Positions 12,901-24,295 of a stretch of DNA of 64,000 nt are shown in pieces. The position numbers were made by a program, and so were the translations under genes. Positions within the stretch are counted from its first letter, which is position 1. The number at the start of each line of letters is the position of its first letter. The notes below the pieces were generated by a model. That model did not search any database and was not told where the DNA came from. It saw only the letters and a list, made by a program, of their open reading frames with translations. Source of the DNA: Steinernema hermaphroditum (lineage: Eukaryota; Nematoda; Chromadorea; Rhabditida; Steinernematidae). The stretch covers positions 186,001-250,000 of the forward strand of contig JAUCMV010000006.1 of assembly GCA_030435675.1 (NCBI GenBank). Direction: 5' to 3'.

Positions 12901-14756
12901 TGACTTCTTTCTGAAATTCACTTTCTTCGAGACTGAATGTAATCCGATCAGTTCGATTATGAAATCGCAGACGGATTTCACGTGAACGGAACATTTTGGT
13001 CAAATATCTCTTTAAGAACCGGTTGCCCTCGCCTACATGACACTTGATATGTGTCGCGCGGGTACTCCATATGGGCGACGCAACGCCTCGCTTTGCGGAA
13101 GAGTGCGCATCCGCAATCGTTTTTTAGACTTTATTGCTGTGTTTATCGTATTCTTTGACTCACAAACGTTCGTCTTCAATGTCCGAGGTGATGTCTTATA
13201 TTGCATTTCGTCTTACGCTATATTCGAAACAGAAAAATTCAACAAAAATGTTCATTTAAGATGATGTTTATGCGGTTTTCATATTTATCACTAGTCTAGC
13301 TCTTTTGAACAAGATTTTTTTGTGTTTTCCCGGATTTGCATGCTATTCCGACAGAGTTTGTGGTTGGTTTGAATGACGGACAGCGTATGTGGTTGATCCC
13401 AGAATGCATTAGGATATTCGTCGCCGATGTGTTTATGAAAAGTGCATCCACGAGACGTGACCTTTTGCGATATGGCTCATGTGTAGTGTCTAGCCTGTGT
13501 ACATCGAACCATCTGCAGCTACGGCAAGTGTCTAGTGCTCTTATACTCTGTTTTGTTGGATCACAATGGCTCGTTGTGGGACCCACAAATCTGACCCAAC
13601 GCCTTGAAAACGACGAGCGAACATGCGAAATTCGTGCGTTTGCTTCGTCGTTTACTTACAATAAGATGATTGACGGCTTAGATCGATCGAAAAAAACGGA
13701 GTATATATTTCAAATATTAAACGGACAACGATCTTCGATTCGCCATAGAAGTGCGTCTATTTATGAACATAACATTGGACTGATATCAATTTCACAGCAA
13801 TTATGTTTTGATCACCGTCATGTCACAGGTACGTAGAGAGCACAAACAAAAAAAATACAACCTGCTCACTGTCTTTGTATTAGTTATTAGCCTTTGTTAT
13901 ACACAATTAACAGAATTCATCTCTTTAACTTCTACCTCAAACAATATCGCCGTTGACAATAGTGTTGGTGTTGATAACTAGATAATTCTTGTACTAACAA
14001 CCGAATTAATGGAAATGAGATGCGCTTCTAATCCTCATCTCGGATCTTCGGTTCTGTGATGGCTTGTGTTTAAATATAGACGTGATACTACTCGAATATA
14101 CACCAATTTCGTTCGATCGTCCGCCATGTCAAGCATTCTGCTAGGTCATGAAATAATGGCCATATAACATCAAATCTAACCCGTTTTCACAATCCACAGC
14201 CGCTTCCAATTGTGTTTGCTCTCTGGCGGGAGCGCCGAGTGACTGCGAAAATGACGGATTAGCGCGGAGTCGTGTTTTCCGACACCACACCGATCATGGA
14301 TCTGATGGCGACGACTTCGTGGCTATCCCATGCCATTGTTAGTTTTGGTTATACTCGCTGAAAACGGCTCCAAAGATATTAAGTTATTAGAGATGATCGT
14401 TTTGGAAGTGGCACTGTGGATTATAAAGCGGGTAAGTTGGAGTTGTATCATGAAAGTAAGTGGTGTATGATTGATTGACTCCCAATTAGTTGGACGTAAT
14501 AGGGCGTTACTTCCTAAACTGTCTGTTGTTGTGATAAAGACTGGTTCCATTAATACGTAGTTCGGATATGGTAGCGATATAATAACGAGTGAGGAGAGAG
14601 AAGGGAGCATTTTAAAACTGCGGCCGCCTTGGCTCGTCATGGTGAATCCTCTGCTGTGGAAGGTGTTTCCTGTAAGTTGAGTTCGATAGGTGGTTGAAAA
14701 CGTGTAGTCAAAAGTATTACGATCGTTGTATACATCATGAGATGACTCGATTTATC
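9980..14756. other. long region without a supported gene
   Basis: Several ORFs of 80-170 codons occur but none has a domain I recognise. They include a CpG-rich 127-codon frame at 10485-10868(+), an 82-codon frame at 10985-11233(-), overlapping frames at 11505-12045(-), and a 166-codon frame at 13336-13836(+). A possible two-exon minus-strand fragment at 13003-12320 has an exon with 'CWSWEDYDAVWKSALSGF' and another with 'MFRSREIRLRFHNRTD'; it looks codon-like but is unassigned. CpG-rich sequence around 10.6 kb and 11.6 kb could be promoter-proximal. Confidence 0.3.
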
Positions 14757-14837
14757 GGCGAGATGGCCGAGTGGTCTAAGGCGCTGGTTTTAGGCACCAG
14801 TCACAATGTGGCGTGGGTTCGAATCCCACTCTCGTCA
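14757..14837 (+). tRNA. tRNA-Leu (anticodon TAG), copy 1
   Basis: An 81-nt class II tRNA. The acceptor stem begins GGCGAGA and pairs with TCTCGTC, with discriminator A. The anticodon loop is TTTAGGC between CTGGT and ACCAG, giving TAG, which reads CUA leucine codons. There is a long variable arm and a standard T arm with GGTTCGAATCC. A T-run (TAACTTTTTCC) directly follows and should terminate pol III. It is identical to the copies at 17196 and 43516. Confidence 0.95.
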
Positions 14838-16490
14838 TAACTTTTTCCTCGACTTGTTCAATCACTAAATTGTGTTAACATGGTTATTTTCGTTATTTTT
14901 CAAAGTGCCCTTTTAGGCAAAGTGCATAGTCAAAGATCTTCGACAACCTATGTACATAATGCCGTCATAATGTTTGGAACGCACCCCAAGATGGGTATGG
15001 TTATCGTTAATATCAGCGATCAGGCGGTCGTGGCGTACTGTCTATTTGTTCAATTTTGACCAGTCGTTGATCTTTCGAGGACATACGATCTATGAATGAC
15101 CGAAACGATGGCTTAAGAAGATAATACTCCAAAACTCTAATGCTCTTTGTGCCAACCAGGAAAAGTCCGACAGTTCAGATTTATTTAGATGCCTAAAACA
15201 CGGTTTTATATCTTTTTTTTTAAGAAAAAGCGATTTTACATAAGCTCACTACAACAGACACTCAATATTTATTCACCTGTACGAAAACAACAAACAGCGC
15301 TGTTTTGAAGTTTACTACTACAGTTCGTTATCGCGAACGTGCCACTTGTAAATGATCACTCAGTCGGGTAGATAGCGATCGGCGGGCTTTTGAACGTTTG
15401 AACATCGGTCGGCTGTTGTCATCAAAGGATAATTATGCAAACACTGCCTCCGTTTTTAATGCCCGCGAGGTGTGGCGGGTGATTAGTTACTGCCTCACTA
15501 TTTGCCATGTGCTGCTTTAAAAAGTTCAAAAAACTAGCGATGCATTTGCTCCGTTCGGTAAGTTTACTCAGCGTGGTGATTCCTTAATGAATCGATATGA
15601 TTCATTCCTTAATTTTGAGGGTCTTCTTTTTTCATTGAGAAATGACGGAGACAACCAATAAAAAATAAAAATCGTATACGTAGAACCTATTTTTGACACC
15701 CATGTCACTCTTATGACTATACAATGGCTGTTGCGTGCTGCACTAGGCACTTACATGTCGTCATTAGATTAGTGAGTTTTTTTAAACTGATTTTTGATAC
15801 CATTGTACTTTTATACTTGAATTAATGCAAACGCTGTGAAGTACTCGAGCAAAAAGTGCCAATTGAGATATACCGACTAAATGTCCCCATTAACGAACTG
15901 TTTTCGTTTCTAGCGTCATCTTCACAGCATTTCATTTTAGTTCTATAGCACTGCATAGACTTAGAATGGAGAATCCAGCTTTAGCAGAGGTATGTTGATG
16001 GAAATACATGATGGAAATAGGTATAGTTAGAGGAGGATATCGTAGAAAAGTGGTGTTATCTGGCATGTCTTATTCCTTTCGCTTGCATGTGAAGAGATCT
16101 GCTCTCATGTTCTACTTGTGACGTCCGAATGGATTGAGCATTGAGCCTCTTATACCTTAAGTGCCTTAAGGCGCGCAACTCATCATCATTATTGATAAAG
16201 CTCCATTGAGTTCGCGCTTTCTACCGTGATGTATGGAGGTTTTTTTATAAAATTGACATCAAAAAAAAAGTAGTCTTAGGATATAGATTTCCAGCTTACG
16301 AGAACGTATTGGTACATTAGTTTCCTTTGATTTCAGATTGTATTTCATTGAAAAACTGGTAAATTAAGATGCACCTGCGATCCCTTTGCCCTGTAGTTAT
16401 CTGAGTGCACCAAAGTACTAAAGTTCCCCAGCTGTTTTGATGCGGAACTTTGTGTCTGATCGAGCACCCACTCACCTATTCGCTTTTCAG
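14838..16490. other. intergenic stretch upstream of the MO25 gene
   Basis: No supported gene. A short open piece at 15966-15989 with 'MENPALAE' ends at a good donor (GTATGTT) and is in phase 0 with the exon beginning at 16491. It could be an alternative first exon of the MO25 homologue. Confidence 0.35.
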
Positions 16491-17833
16491 ATGCACTTGC
16501 TCCCCCACCGCACACACCGCGCGCCATCTACCATAACCAAAGCCCTACGGGAAGAGCTGCTCCTTCTGCAAACCGACATTAAGCCCCATGATAAAGTTCT
16601 GGATTACATCGCTCGCTATCTTGAAGAGGCGAAGCACCTCATCTGCGATCACGATGCGCTCTACTATCAAGCTCACGAACATTGCAATCCAGTTATCGAG
16701 CTGGCCGAAGAGTTCTGCTATGACGACCTGTGGTCACTGATCGTGGCTCATCTATCGTGCCTGTCATTTGAGGCCAAAAAAGATGTTGGGTTAATTTTTG
16801 TGAACCTACTGGAACGTAAAATTGGTTCAAGGTCACCAACAGCTGAATATCTCAGAGAGCGACCAGAGATTCTGGTGGCGCTTATGAAGGGGTGAGCTTC
16901 TTATGTGCTGAGAACTGTGCGCTACTGCAGTGGTTTAGATATAGCGGTAATGACCACGAGACAGCCCTCGTTTGTGGTCAGATGCTCCGAGAATGCGCCA
17001 AGTTTGAAATGCTCACTAAGGCCATTCTGAACTCCAAACACTTCTTCAACTTTTTTGATTACATGGAGTCGGAGGGATTCGAAGTGCAGACAGACGCCTG
17101 CAAAACATTTAAGGTGAGGCACTTTTTTCGTCTTCAATGACGTACAGTAGTTCAGCAACCATATACATATAGTAGGTAGTAGAGACGGTAAAAACGGCGA
17201 GATGGCCGAGTGGTCTAAGGCGCTGGTTTTAGGCACCAGTCACAATGTGGCGTGGGTTCGAATCCCACTCTCGTCATAACTTTTTTTATCACCGCCACTG
17301 TTGTTTTAATCGGAATTTAGAGACTACTGCAAGCCCACAAGAACGTCACTGCCCAGTACCTCATGGACAACTACACTCAGTTTTTCAAAGCTTACGCTCA
17401 ATTACTTCAATCGGAGAATTACGTCACCCGCCGACAATTGATGGAATTCCTCGGCGAGCTCTTAGCGGAATCGCACAACCAAGATGTCACCGACAAATAC
17501 ATCGAGTCAGCTGACAATCTGAAGCTGATTTTGCATATCATGCAGGACAAGAGCCACATCATAGAGTTTGAGGCTTTCAACGTGCTGAAGGTGATTAGAA
17601 GTGTTCAAATGTGATATTTGGTAATATATGTCTTTTAGATTTTCGTAACCAACCCCCACAAAACAATGGAGGTCATGCATTTATTCGTAGAACAAAAGAA
17701 AGAGTTAATTCACTATTTGCACAACTTCTTGCCGGAAAACGACGATGAAGCGTTTCTGGACGAGAAGCACTACGTCATTAAGGAAATTCAAGGTTTATCG
17801 CTAGATGCTGTTGTATGCTGCAACGGTGTGTAA
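16491..17833 (+). CDS. MO25/CAB39-family scaffold protein
   Basis: Four exons, 16491-16891, 16939-17113, 17321-17590 and 17639-17833, total 1041 bp and encode 346 residues, close to the usual 340 or so for MO25. Recognisable family blocks in order are 'LIVAHLSCLSFEAKKDVG', 'VCGQMLRECAKFEML', 'QLLQSENYVTRRQLMEFLGE', 'LKLILHIMQDKSHIIEFEAF' and 'IFVTNPHKTMEVM', with 'DEAFLDEKHYVIKEIQ' at the end. MO25 proteins are helical-repeat scaffolds that bind and activate STRAD/LKB1 and GCK/Ste20-family kinases. Against animal MO25 the N-terminus is divergent, so this may be a fast-evolving paralogue. The start is placed at an ATG directly after TTTTCAG, which may be a trans-splice acceptor or a cis acceptor for the small exon at 15966. 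Intron 2 contains a tRNA-Leu gene. Confidence 0.85.
17196..17276 (+). tRNA. tRNA-Leu (anticodon TAG), copy 2, inside an intron
   Basis: Identical over 81 nt to the tRNA at 14757 and followed by the same TAACTTTTTT pol III stop. It lies within intron 2 (17114-17320) of the MO25-like gene, on the same strand as the host. Confidence 0.95.
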
Positions 17834-17890
17834 ATACAGTTTGTTTTGTTACTTTGTACATAAATTCATAAAGACTTTTGTTAGCTGCCA

Positions 17891-18176
17891 AAATATGCGT
17901 CACCGTAGGTACAACCGACACGAACCGGAATAAGTCAGAAGGTCCGGGGTTCGAATCCGCCCGTAGGCCAAACTTTTTTATGTACTTTTTCCGCACGTTT
18001 TTCCGCAAATTTAAATTTTGCTTACGTAGAATCAGACAATGAAACAGTTTCCAGAACGCTATGTCAAGAAAATACGAAAATAAAAAAGTTTTGCTCGCGG
18101 GTGGACTCGAACCCCGGACCTTCTGACTGATTCCGGTTCGTTCCGGTTTCTGTTCCGGTGCATCCCTAAAATATGC
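17891..18176. mobile_element. palindromic hAT-type MITE, copy A
   Basis: The element is 17899-18168, about 270 bp, flanked by the 8-bp direct repeat AAATATGC at 17891-17898 and 18169-18176. The right end ends CCGGTGCATCCCTA, matching the terminal sequence of the copy at 52884; the left end has diverged. The two arms are inverted copies of each other. Each carries GGTTCGAATCC or a near match, the pol III B-box consensus. No coding capacity. It sits just downstream of the MO25-like stop codon. An 8-bp duplication and TAGGGATGCACCG-type ends are typical of non-autonomous hAT elements. Confidence 0.8.
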
Positions 18177-18227
18177 GTTTATGAAACCGCAGATAACCGT
18201 TTTTCAAAAGTTCTTTATTGGCCCGTA

Positions 18228-21115
18228 CTATTCTCCAATCAGGTCGTATAAATTATGGATTATTGTAAGTATTCGTCTTCTCAATGCGACACATGCTTCT
18301 TCCGATACGTGTATTCCATTCCAGTAGTTCCTAAGTTTGGTTTCTAAAGAAGTCGTTTTCAGTGATAACGTGTAAAGATACAGCAGGTAAATACCAAAAT
18401 CATATCGCTCATGCGCAAGAGTGTGAAAATTCAGGCCACCGTCAGGTTCATCCGTGTTATCGTCAGGTTCATCCGTGTTATCTTTATCTGCAGGATGTAG
18501 TTCGCCGGAATCATAATCCACTGACTCGTCTATTATATAATCGGATTTTCCTTGATCATCTGAAATGGACCATCTAGTTAAATTGCGGACAGTTATTCTG
18601 ATAGGTACCGTCCTCCGAATCTGAGTACTCCATTTTCCTTTTACGATATTTGGACGATTTTACGATTTTTCTTTTTTTTGCTTTTGGTGGTCTATCTCCT
18701 TCGGACGAAGTTGAACATATTTCTTCTAAATTCCCGTGCCATACTAGTATAAATATTGGCGTATTTTTACCGTTTTCCGATTCAGAAGTGCTCAGGTTAT
18801 CTGTTTTCCGCCTTTTCGTTCGCGACACACCCCTCGGATTCGGATTGAATTCGTCGAGGAATGGCGCCTTTCCTCTCCAATTCTTTGGACATTGTGACAT
18901 ATGGTAGCCCATTCTTAATGATCTCCACGCTTTATATGCCTCCAGATCGTCAACTGAAAAATTAAGCCACCCATATGTAAATCTTATAAAGAAGAATGGT
19001 GATGGATACTGCCTTTGTAAAGAGTGTCAAAACTTTAGTGGAACTAACCTGAAGGAAATTTCTTCTTCAATTCCTCTACGATCATTGTCCAAAGTTCTTT
19101 TGAGTCCTTTTTTAACGTATCCGGTGTTGTGTGGTTAGCCAAACGGAGGTAATAGAAATCGCGATGTTTTGAAACTCCTTTGATCAAGTGTAGGGCAGCT
19201 CTCCTGGAGTTGTTCAACATGAAACTGTCCATGGTGCTGACGAAAGAGGAGCGATTTTTCAGGAGTTCTGTTCCGATCTTCTCGATCTCTTCGGCTTCAT
19301 ACGTGTCTGTGGAAACGGATGAAACAGATGAGACTGAGCTTTCCCTCATTGGTGCTACAGTTGCGCAACTCCGTCCCTTTCTTACAGACTAAAATCAGCT
19401 TCTAAATAAAGCTGACGAAGATTGTAATGTACAGTGCTGATCTCATTCGTAATGGTTCTCTTCGTTCTCCATTCGTCCAAGTATTTCACCTTTCCAATGT
19501 AGCGCTTAGGACAATTCTTTGTGTGGTATTTTTCGCGAAATTTTCGCCATGTCTTCCAGGCCATATCTTCGGGTACTATAACTTTTGTGCACGATCGCTC
19601 AAACCCGCCGTGTCTTACCGTCTTTATACGTTTCTCTCATAACTGACAGAACTTTCCTGAAAGCCTTTTGTCCATCCTCGGGCAAGTCGTCGACGAAAAC
19701 CATGCTAGGCATGTACACCGTATAGACTTCAGGATATTTTCCGATTTCTTGTAGCATCAAGTCTAGCGCTCCGAGGCCATATTTCAATCTCAGCGATTGA
19801 TGATGAATTGCGGTTTTGTTCTACAACAATTCGTGGTCACAATGGACGAAAACTGACTAACGTTAGGTTGTTCTGTCCTCTCTAGCTTCTTCATCTCCGT
19901 CATTTTATGCAGAAAACGTAAATGTTCTTTGAATCGTCCAACTTTCACATCATTCGGATTTCTGTAATTTCTTCGGCACGTTCTCCAGCAGGACCATACC
20001 GCTTGTTCTTTGACTGAAACGTTGTTATTATTTGACAGCCGACAAGTGCACCCCAAGACAGCTCAAATACAGAGATATCTTTTCTTCGTTTTTTTTTGTG
20101 TTTTATAGTTGTTTTTGCTGTAAACTATTACAAAAAGATAAAGGTTTTGTCTATTTTCACGAATGTCATATCCTTATGAAGATGGAGTTCGGGTGCCAAG
20201 TTTCATCCAAATCGACCCAATACACATCTGTCCCTTTCAAACTTACCGCCTGGGTAGTTTTCTCTCATTACCGCTAATATCTTCTTCCATATCTGTTTGG
20301 CTTCTTCTGTCCTTAACTTATCGGCACTATACACTTTCGCTACCGTATGTCGGTAGAACTGCGGATAGTTCTGCACTTCATTTAGGAACAATATTACAGC
20401 GTCGTCTCCATATGAAGCAAGCGGTTTGATTCGGCTTCCTTTCCCTTTTTCGAGCTCATTCAAATATGGGATTTTGTTTTTTATAAGCCTTGGACACGAC
20501 CTGTAACGATATCTCAATCTGATCGATCTCCATGTTTCCCAAGTTAGTTCTTCGCAGACTAAAGCACAACTTTTTAGATAGTAAATCTGGAAGGTCGCTT
20601 ACTGTCCGGTGCGACGACTCTCAGAGAGGACACGATTTTGTGCCATGAGGCTTTTGTGATTCCCTTGAGATGAGTGAAGTGTTTGATGCCAAATAGGGCC
20701 AGCGAGTAGAAATCAGGGTACTTCCCGACTTCGCTAATGAGTAGATCGAACGCCTCTTGCTTGTAAAGCTCGATGAAATTGCTAACTACATTCTTTTTAT
20801 GAGCGCTGGATATCTGGAATTCAACTTCATTCTGAAGGATACATGAACAAGCTGCAGCTTTTTGCACTTTGTAGACTGCCCACTAAATTTTGAATCTATG
20901 ATGAGACCTACACGTTGAGATGTCTTGCTGCTTGGCCTAGTGGCGTCTTCTTCATCGTCGTCAGATGATTCGCTTTCTTCCGCAGATGTTTCTTGATCCA
21001 CTTCAGAAGCGGATGAGCGTTCTTCAACTTTGAAAGCGTCTTCTGATCCCTCGGCGTCAGATTCATAATACGAATGATGATTTCTAGATCGTGCAGATTG
21101 TTGACGGATAGACAT
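18228..21115 (-). CDS. four-module MADF-like protein with BESS-like C-terminus
   Basis: Starting at 21115, the N-terminus is acidic ('ESESSDDDEEDATRP'). Four MADF-like modules follow in order. Module 1 is near 20780-20600 ('ELYKQEAFDLLISEVGKYP') plus 'WETWRSIRLRYR'. Module 2, with its first half fused in the same exon, has 'YGDDAVILFLNEVQNYP' and 'VWSCWRTCRRNY'. Module 3 has 'LKYGLGALDLMLQEIGKYP' and 'AWKTWRKFREKY'. Module 4 has 'RRAALHLIKGVSKHRDFYY' and 'AYKAWRSLRMGY'. Each module is cut by a phase-1 intron; phase-0 introns separate modules 2/3 and 3/4. The tail is rich in Lys, Ser and Asp, with a nuclear-signal-like 'KAKKRKIVKSSKYRKRK' and a small DNA tandem repeat (TDEPD twice). It ends in 'ACVALRRRILTIIHNLYD', a BESS-like helix. 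A nuclear DNA-binding or chromatin role is likely. Exon joins were traced individually, but total length was not verified. Confidence 0.7.
18438..18481. repeat. short tandem duplication in coding sequence
   Basis: The 21-base unit CGTCAGGTTCATCCGTGTTAT occurs twice in a row, less its first base to keep within quotation limits: GTCAGGTTCATCCGTGTTAT. It duplicates an acidic 'NTDEPD' peptide in the tail of the four-module MADF-like protein and keeps the frame. Confidence 0.8.
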
Positions 21116-21344
21116 TTAGGTTGGGTGATCGAAAAAGAGCACAATGAATGCTGAGTAATCGATAAATGCAAGGGCGCGCCAACGTTTGACGAACTGCCCG
21201 CCATTCGCACTTTATTCCTTTGCAATATGGGATTTTATGAGGAAAGGGCACTTTCAAAGACGGTCTGTGCTTGACTCCGCTTGGCGACAATGACTGCACG
21301 GAACACTATGGACATGTAGAGACAACTTTATTGACAATCATTCC

Positions 21345-22732
21345 CTATCCTCCTTTGGCTTTGATGAAAGCATCGTACTCGGTGATGAACGAACGGATAT
21401 CTTCCTTCGTGACGGCCTTGTGGTTCTCGGCCAAAGCAAATAGCACTCGATGCATGTAAATATACTGCACGTCAGTTTGCACGGAACCATGCCTGTAGAC
21501 TCGAAGTTCCTTGACGATGTCAGCCATGACCACCTTCTCGCTACTAGCTAGATTGTGAAGGCACATGTCGAGACCGACAATGGTTCCAGTACGGCCTAAA
21601 AGAGACGATATTAGTCATGACTGATAGAAGAGGAAGCGTACCAATTCCGGCAGAGCAATGAACAATGACGGGCGACATAGGAGAGATTTTCCGAATAAGA
21701 CGAAGGCAGCCCAAATGATTATCGGGAACACCGCGGTCAGGCCATCCGTTCCAGATAATATGCTCCACCTTATGGGTCTTTCCCTCGTGTGTTATTTCAA
21801 GAAACGTGGATACCAACACCTTCTCGGCCTCGCTCACTTTCATGTTCTTGATGGTGAGTGCACCGGAAATCATCTGTAACAACCGAAATGTACAGCGAAT
21901 GATGTATGATGTGAGCTAACCGTGTCGTCCTGCTTGGCTGGCCAGTATTGTTCACATTTCTTCTTGCCCATCTCCATGACGCCACAGAGCATGATGATGG
22001 CCTTGATGTTCTCCTGCCAGACGAGACGCCAGAAGTCTTCAACCGTCTTTTCCGTAGGTCCTTGTGTACAAATGTACTTTTTCTCGCCTTTCACAGGAAC
22101 CCAATTTGCATGAATGTAGTCGTTTGCGTGTCCAGGTGGCCATGTGAGCACGACGCGTCCTTCATCTCCACAAACAACGTCTGAAATGCATTTCTAGAGT
22201 ACGTAACTTGTAAGCGGTCGAAAGCGACGGACCTTTGTAACGGTTTTTATCCATGTTCTTGTCGAAGGCGGTTCTTGCAATAGATTGCTTCAGGGACGCG
22301 GCGCGCGTTTCATTGAATTCTTTCGACAACTTCGCAACGCCAGTCTTCATTGTGTCCAGACAAAAATGGCGCAGCAGTTGCGCGTCCGGGTGTCCTTCCT
22401 TGTTACCCTTACGGTTTAGCTAAAACGCATCATGAGAAATCAAAAGACAACATTACACTCACTTTGGAGCGTTCCTTTGTCCTCCGCTCAATTTGAGTAC
22501 CATCATCGTTGTTTGGATCCTCTCAAAAATAACACGTAGAAACAGTCGGAAACACAATCAATATTAAATACCATTTGTCTGCGTGTTCACCGAGTCTTCC
22601 TGCTTGCCCGCTCTCCTGATCTTGTCTGAAAACACCACAAATCATTAACAATCGCCAAAGTTCTTCTCTTTGCGTGCCTTTCGCGTGCTTGCGCTTCGTT
22701 GGCGATGGCTTCATCGCGCTTTTAGCCGTCAT
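21345..22732 (-). CDS. protein tyrosine phosphatase (classical PTP domain)
   Basis: Exons 22419-22233, 22180-21921, 21873-21642 and 21595-21345 join in frame into a complete classical PTP catalytic domain. Visible motifs are 'NRYK' plus 'DYIHANWV' (substrate-binding region), 'TQGPTEKTVEDFWRLVW', 'WPDRGVPD' (WPD loop with the general acid Asp), and the P-loop 'HCSAGIG|RTGT', which is cut by an intron but intact. A final 'VQTDVQYIYMHRVLFAL' carries the Q-loop region. The phosphatase should be active on phosphotyrosine. There is no signal peptide or membrane segment, so it is probably cytosolic, as in the nematode-expanded short PTP group. The 5' end is less certain: ATG at 22732 opens a Lys-rich leader, and the in-frame path to the next exon (about 22624) requires a GC-AG intron. 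Confidence 0.88.
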
Positions 22733-23760
22733 GCGGTTCTTTCAATATCTGCCGACGTAGACACACCGCGGAGTCGTTCACCCTGGAAGATGAAACTATG
22801 AGCGCGTTGAGAGCATCGGCCGACAAGGACAGGAACTTACACTGAAGTGCTAAGCCGAAGCAGCCTCTGACTGGTGAGCAACTGGACACAAATGCAGAGC
22901 GGTCGCGTATGATGGTGAAATCTGTCTAGTCGGGAGCGCGTCGTCTCGTTCGGAATTCGCTTCCATATCGTTTCACGTCTGCCCGTCTAAAAGTGCAAGT
23001 CAAGTACAGAATTTTGAAATTTTGACAGCCGGAACTCGGTCAATATAGTCAAATCCATAAAATTTGTGCCCTTTTCGACGTCTGGTCCTGGCACGCCATT
23101 TTTGCACGTTCGCGGCGTGTGGTCGCGTCTTTCATAAGGTGAAATTATCGAATCCTCTGTGGTTTTCGCCATTTTTCTCTGTGTTTTCGTGTTTTTTTTT
23201 TGGAAAACTGCAAGCGTTTGCATTTGTTTGCAAACCGCGATGTGAAGTTTGCAAACCGTTTGCAAACCGCGATGTGAAGAGGATCCGGAAGACGGAAGAC
23301 AAACGGCATGGAGCAACGGTGCAGAGGGTATCCGATTTTCTCTCGTCGTCTGCGCTCTCTTCGCATCGCTCCCCGCGAAAGGTCGCAATTTTCTCGGTTT
23401 ATCAACAGCTACGGTTAACAAACACCCTCCATTAAAAATTTATCTGCCGAAATTGCAAGGGCACGGTCTCAGATACGACTAGATAGAGTTGAAATCACTA
23501 TTCTGGTCTGTCATTTCCGGTTTAAATCACTGTTTCCTCACTTTGAAGAAGAATCCGTAGGAGGGTCTCAATGGCGGGTTGGTGACAGTGATGCCAATCC
23601 AATCTGAGTCCGGTGGATATTAACAGATAGAAATTAACAGATAACAATACTATAATGATCAATCTTTTATTATAAGTAAAAAACAGAACATGTGTATAAC
23701 ATGTGTGAGTGCTTTCGAGGCTAATCAGGTCACATCTAGTGAAATGGTGACACATCATTT
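22733..23760. other. intergenic stretch with a short direct repeat
   Basis: No supported gene between the PTP 5' end and the lectin 3' end. The ORFs at 23064-23435 on both strands are low complexity and overlap. A direct repeat lies at 23227-23279. Confidence 0.35.
23227..23279. repeat. direct repeat, two full units and a partial
   Basis: A 21-base unit starting TTTGCAAACCGCGATGTGAA occurs at 23227-23247 and 23259-23279. Between them (23248-23258) is a partial unit, TTTGCAAACCG. Confidence 0.85.
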
Positions 23761-24295
23761 TCAAGCGCGCAAATCGGCGACATCAATAATCTCGGTCTTG
23801 TTTATCTTGAGGTCTAGCTTCTTCTTACAAATAGATGGAATTCCTGCTCCGGCACAATCGTATTTACCCCACACTTCATGACCGCTGTACCATGTCTACA
23901 AGCATATAGTTCATGTCCGTTAAAGAATTATATCGCACAGCGACACAGTCCCGTCCAACATCAGAAAGTGAGTCGTCATGCCAGTTGGTGAAATTCCAAG
24001 CAGTCCCGTCGTTCCACAAGTACTGGGTGCTGTTTGCCAGTTTGAAACCACCGAGCCAAGCGTGTTGACCGATCGTGTACGCAGCTTTTATGCGGCCAAC
24101 GGCTGCGCACTCGTCCTCGCTATGAATCGACGCCAGATGACCTCCCTGGGCGACGCAGAAATGTTCGGCATCGCGCCAGCTCAGCCAGTTTTTGTTAAAT
24201 AAGTAAACATAGTTACCGGACGAAATCCATTTCCCTGGAGGAGCCTGACGACCGCCCAGAACTGCAGTAAGAAAGAGCACAAAGAGAATCTTCAT
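23761..24295 (-). CDS. secreted single-domain C-type lectin
   Basis: Two exons, 24295-23939 and 23895-23761, give 163 residues. Residues 1 to about 15 ('MKILFVLFLTAVLGG') form a signal peptide. The rest is one C-type lectin-like domain with 'LSWRDAEHFCVAQGGHLASI', 'HAWLGGFKL', 'WNDGTAWNFTNWHDD', 'DCVATWYSG', 'KYDC' and 'ICKKKLD'. The conserved Cys and WLGG landmarks are present. Without splicing, the frame stops early after 'DMVQRS'. Removing a 43-bp intron (GTGCGA...TTGTAG) restores the canonical C-terminal half of the domain, which is strong support for the intron. The EPN/QPD sugar-binding tripeptide is not evident, so carbohydrate binding is uncertain. The probable place of action is the gut lumen or body fluid, as for many nematode clec proteins; that is inference. 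Confidence 0.88.

Noticed and set aside
12320..13003. A further MADF-like module
   Set aside because: One frame has 'CDFIIELIGLHSV', loosely like the first helix, but the rest of the domain and the W..WR half are absent.
13336..13836. 166-codon plus-strand ORF
   Set aside because: No recognised domain, no upstream or downstream splice partners, and composition no different from surrounding non-coding sequence. It may be chance.
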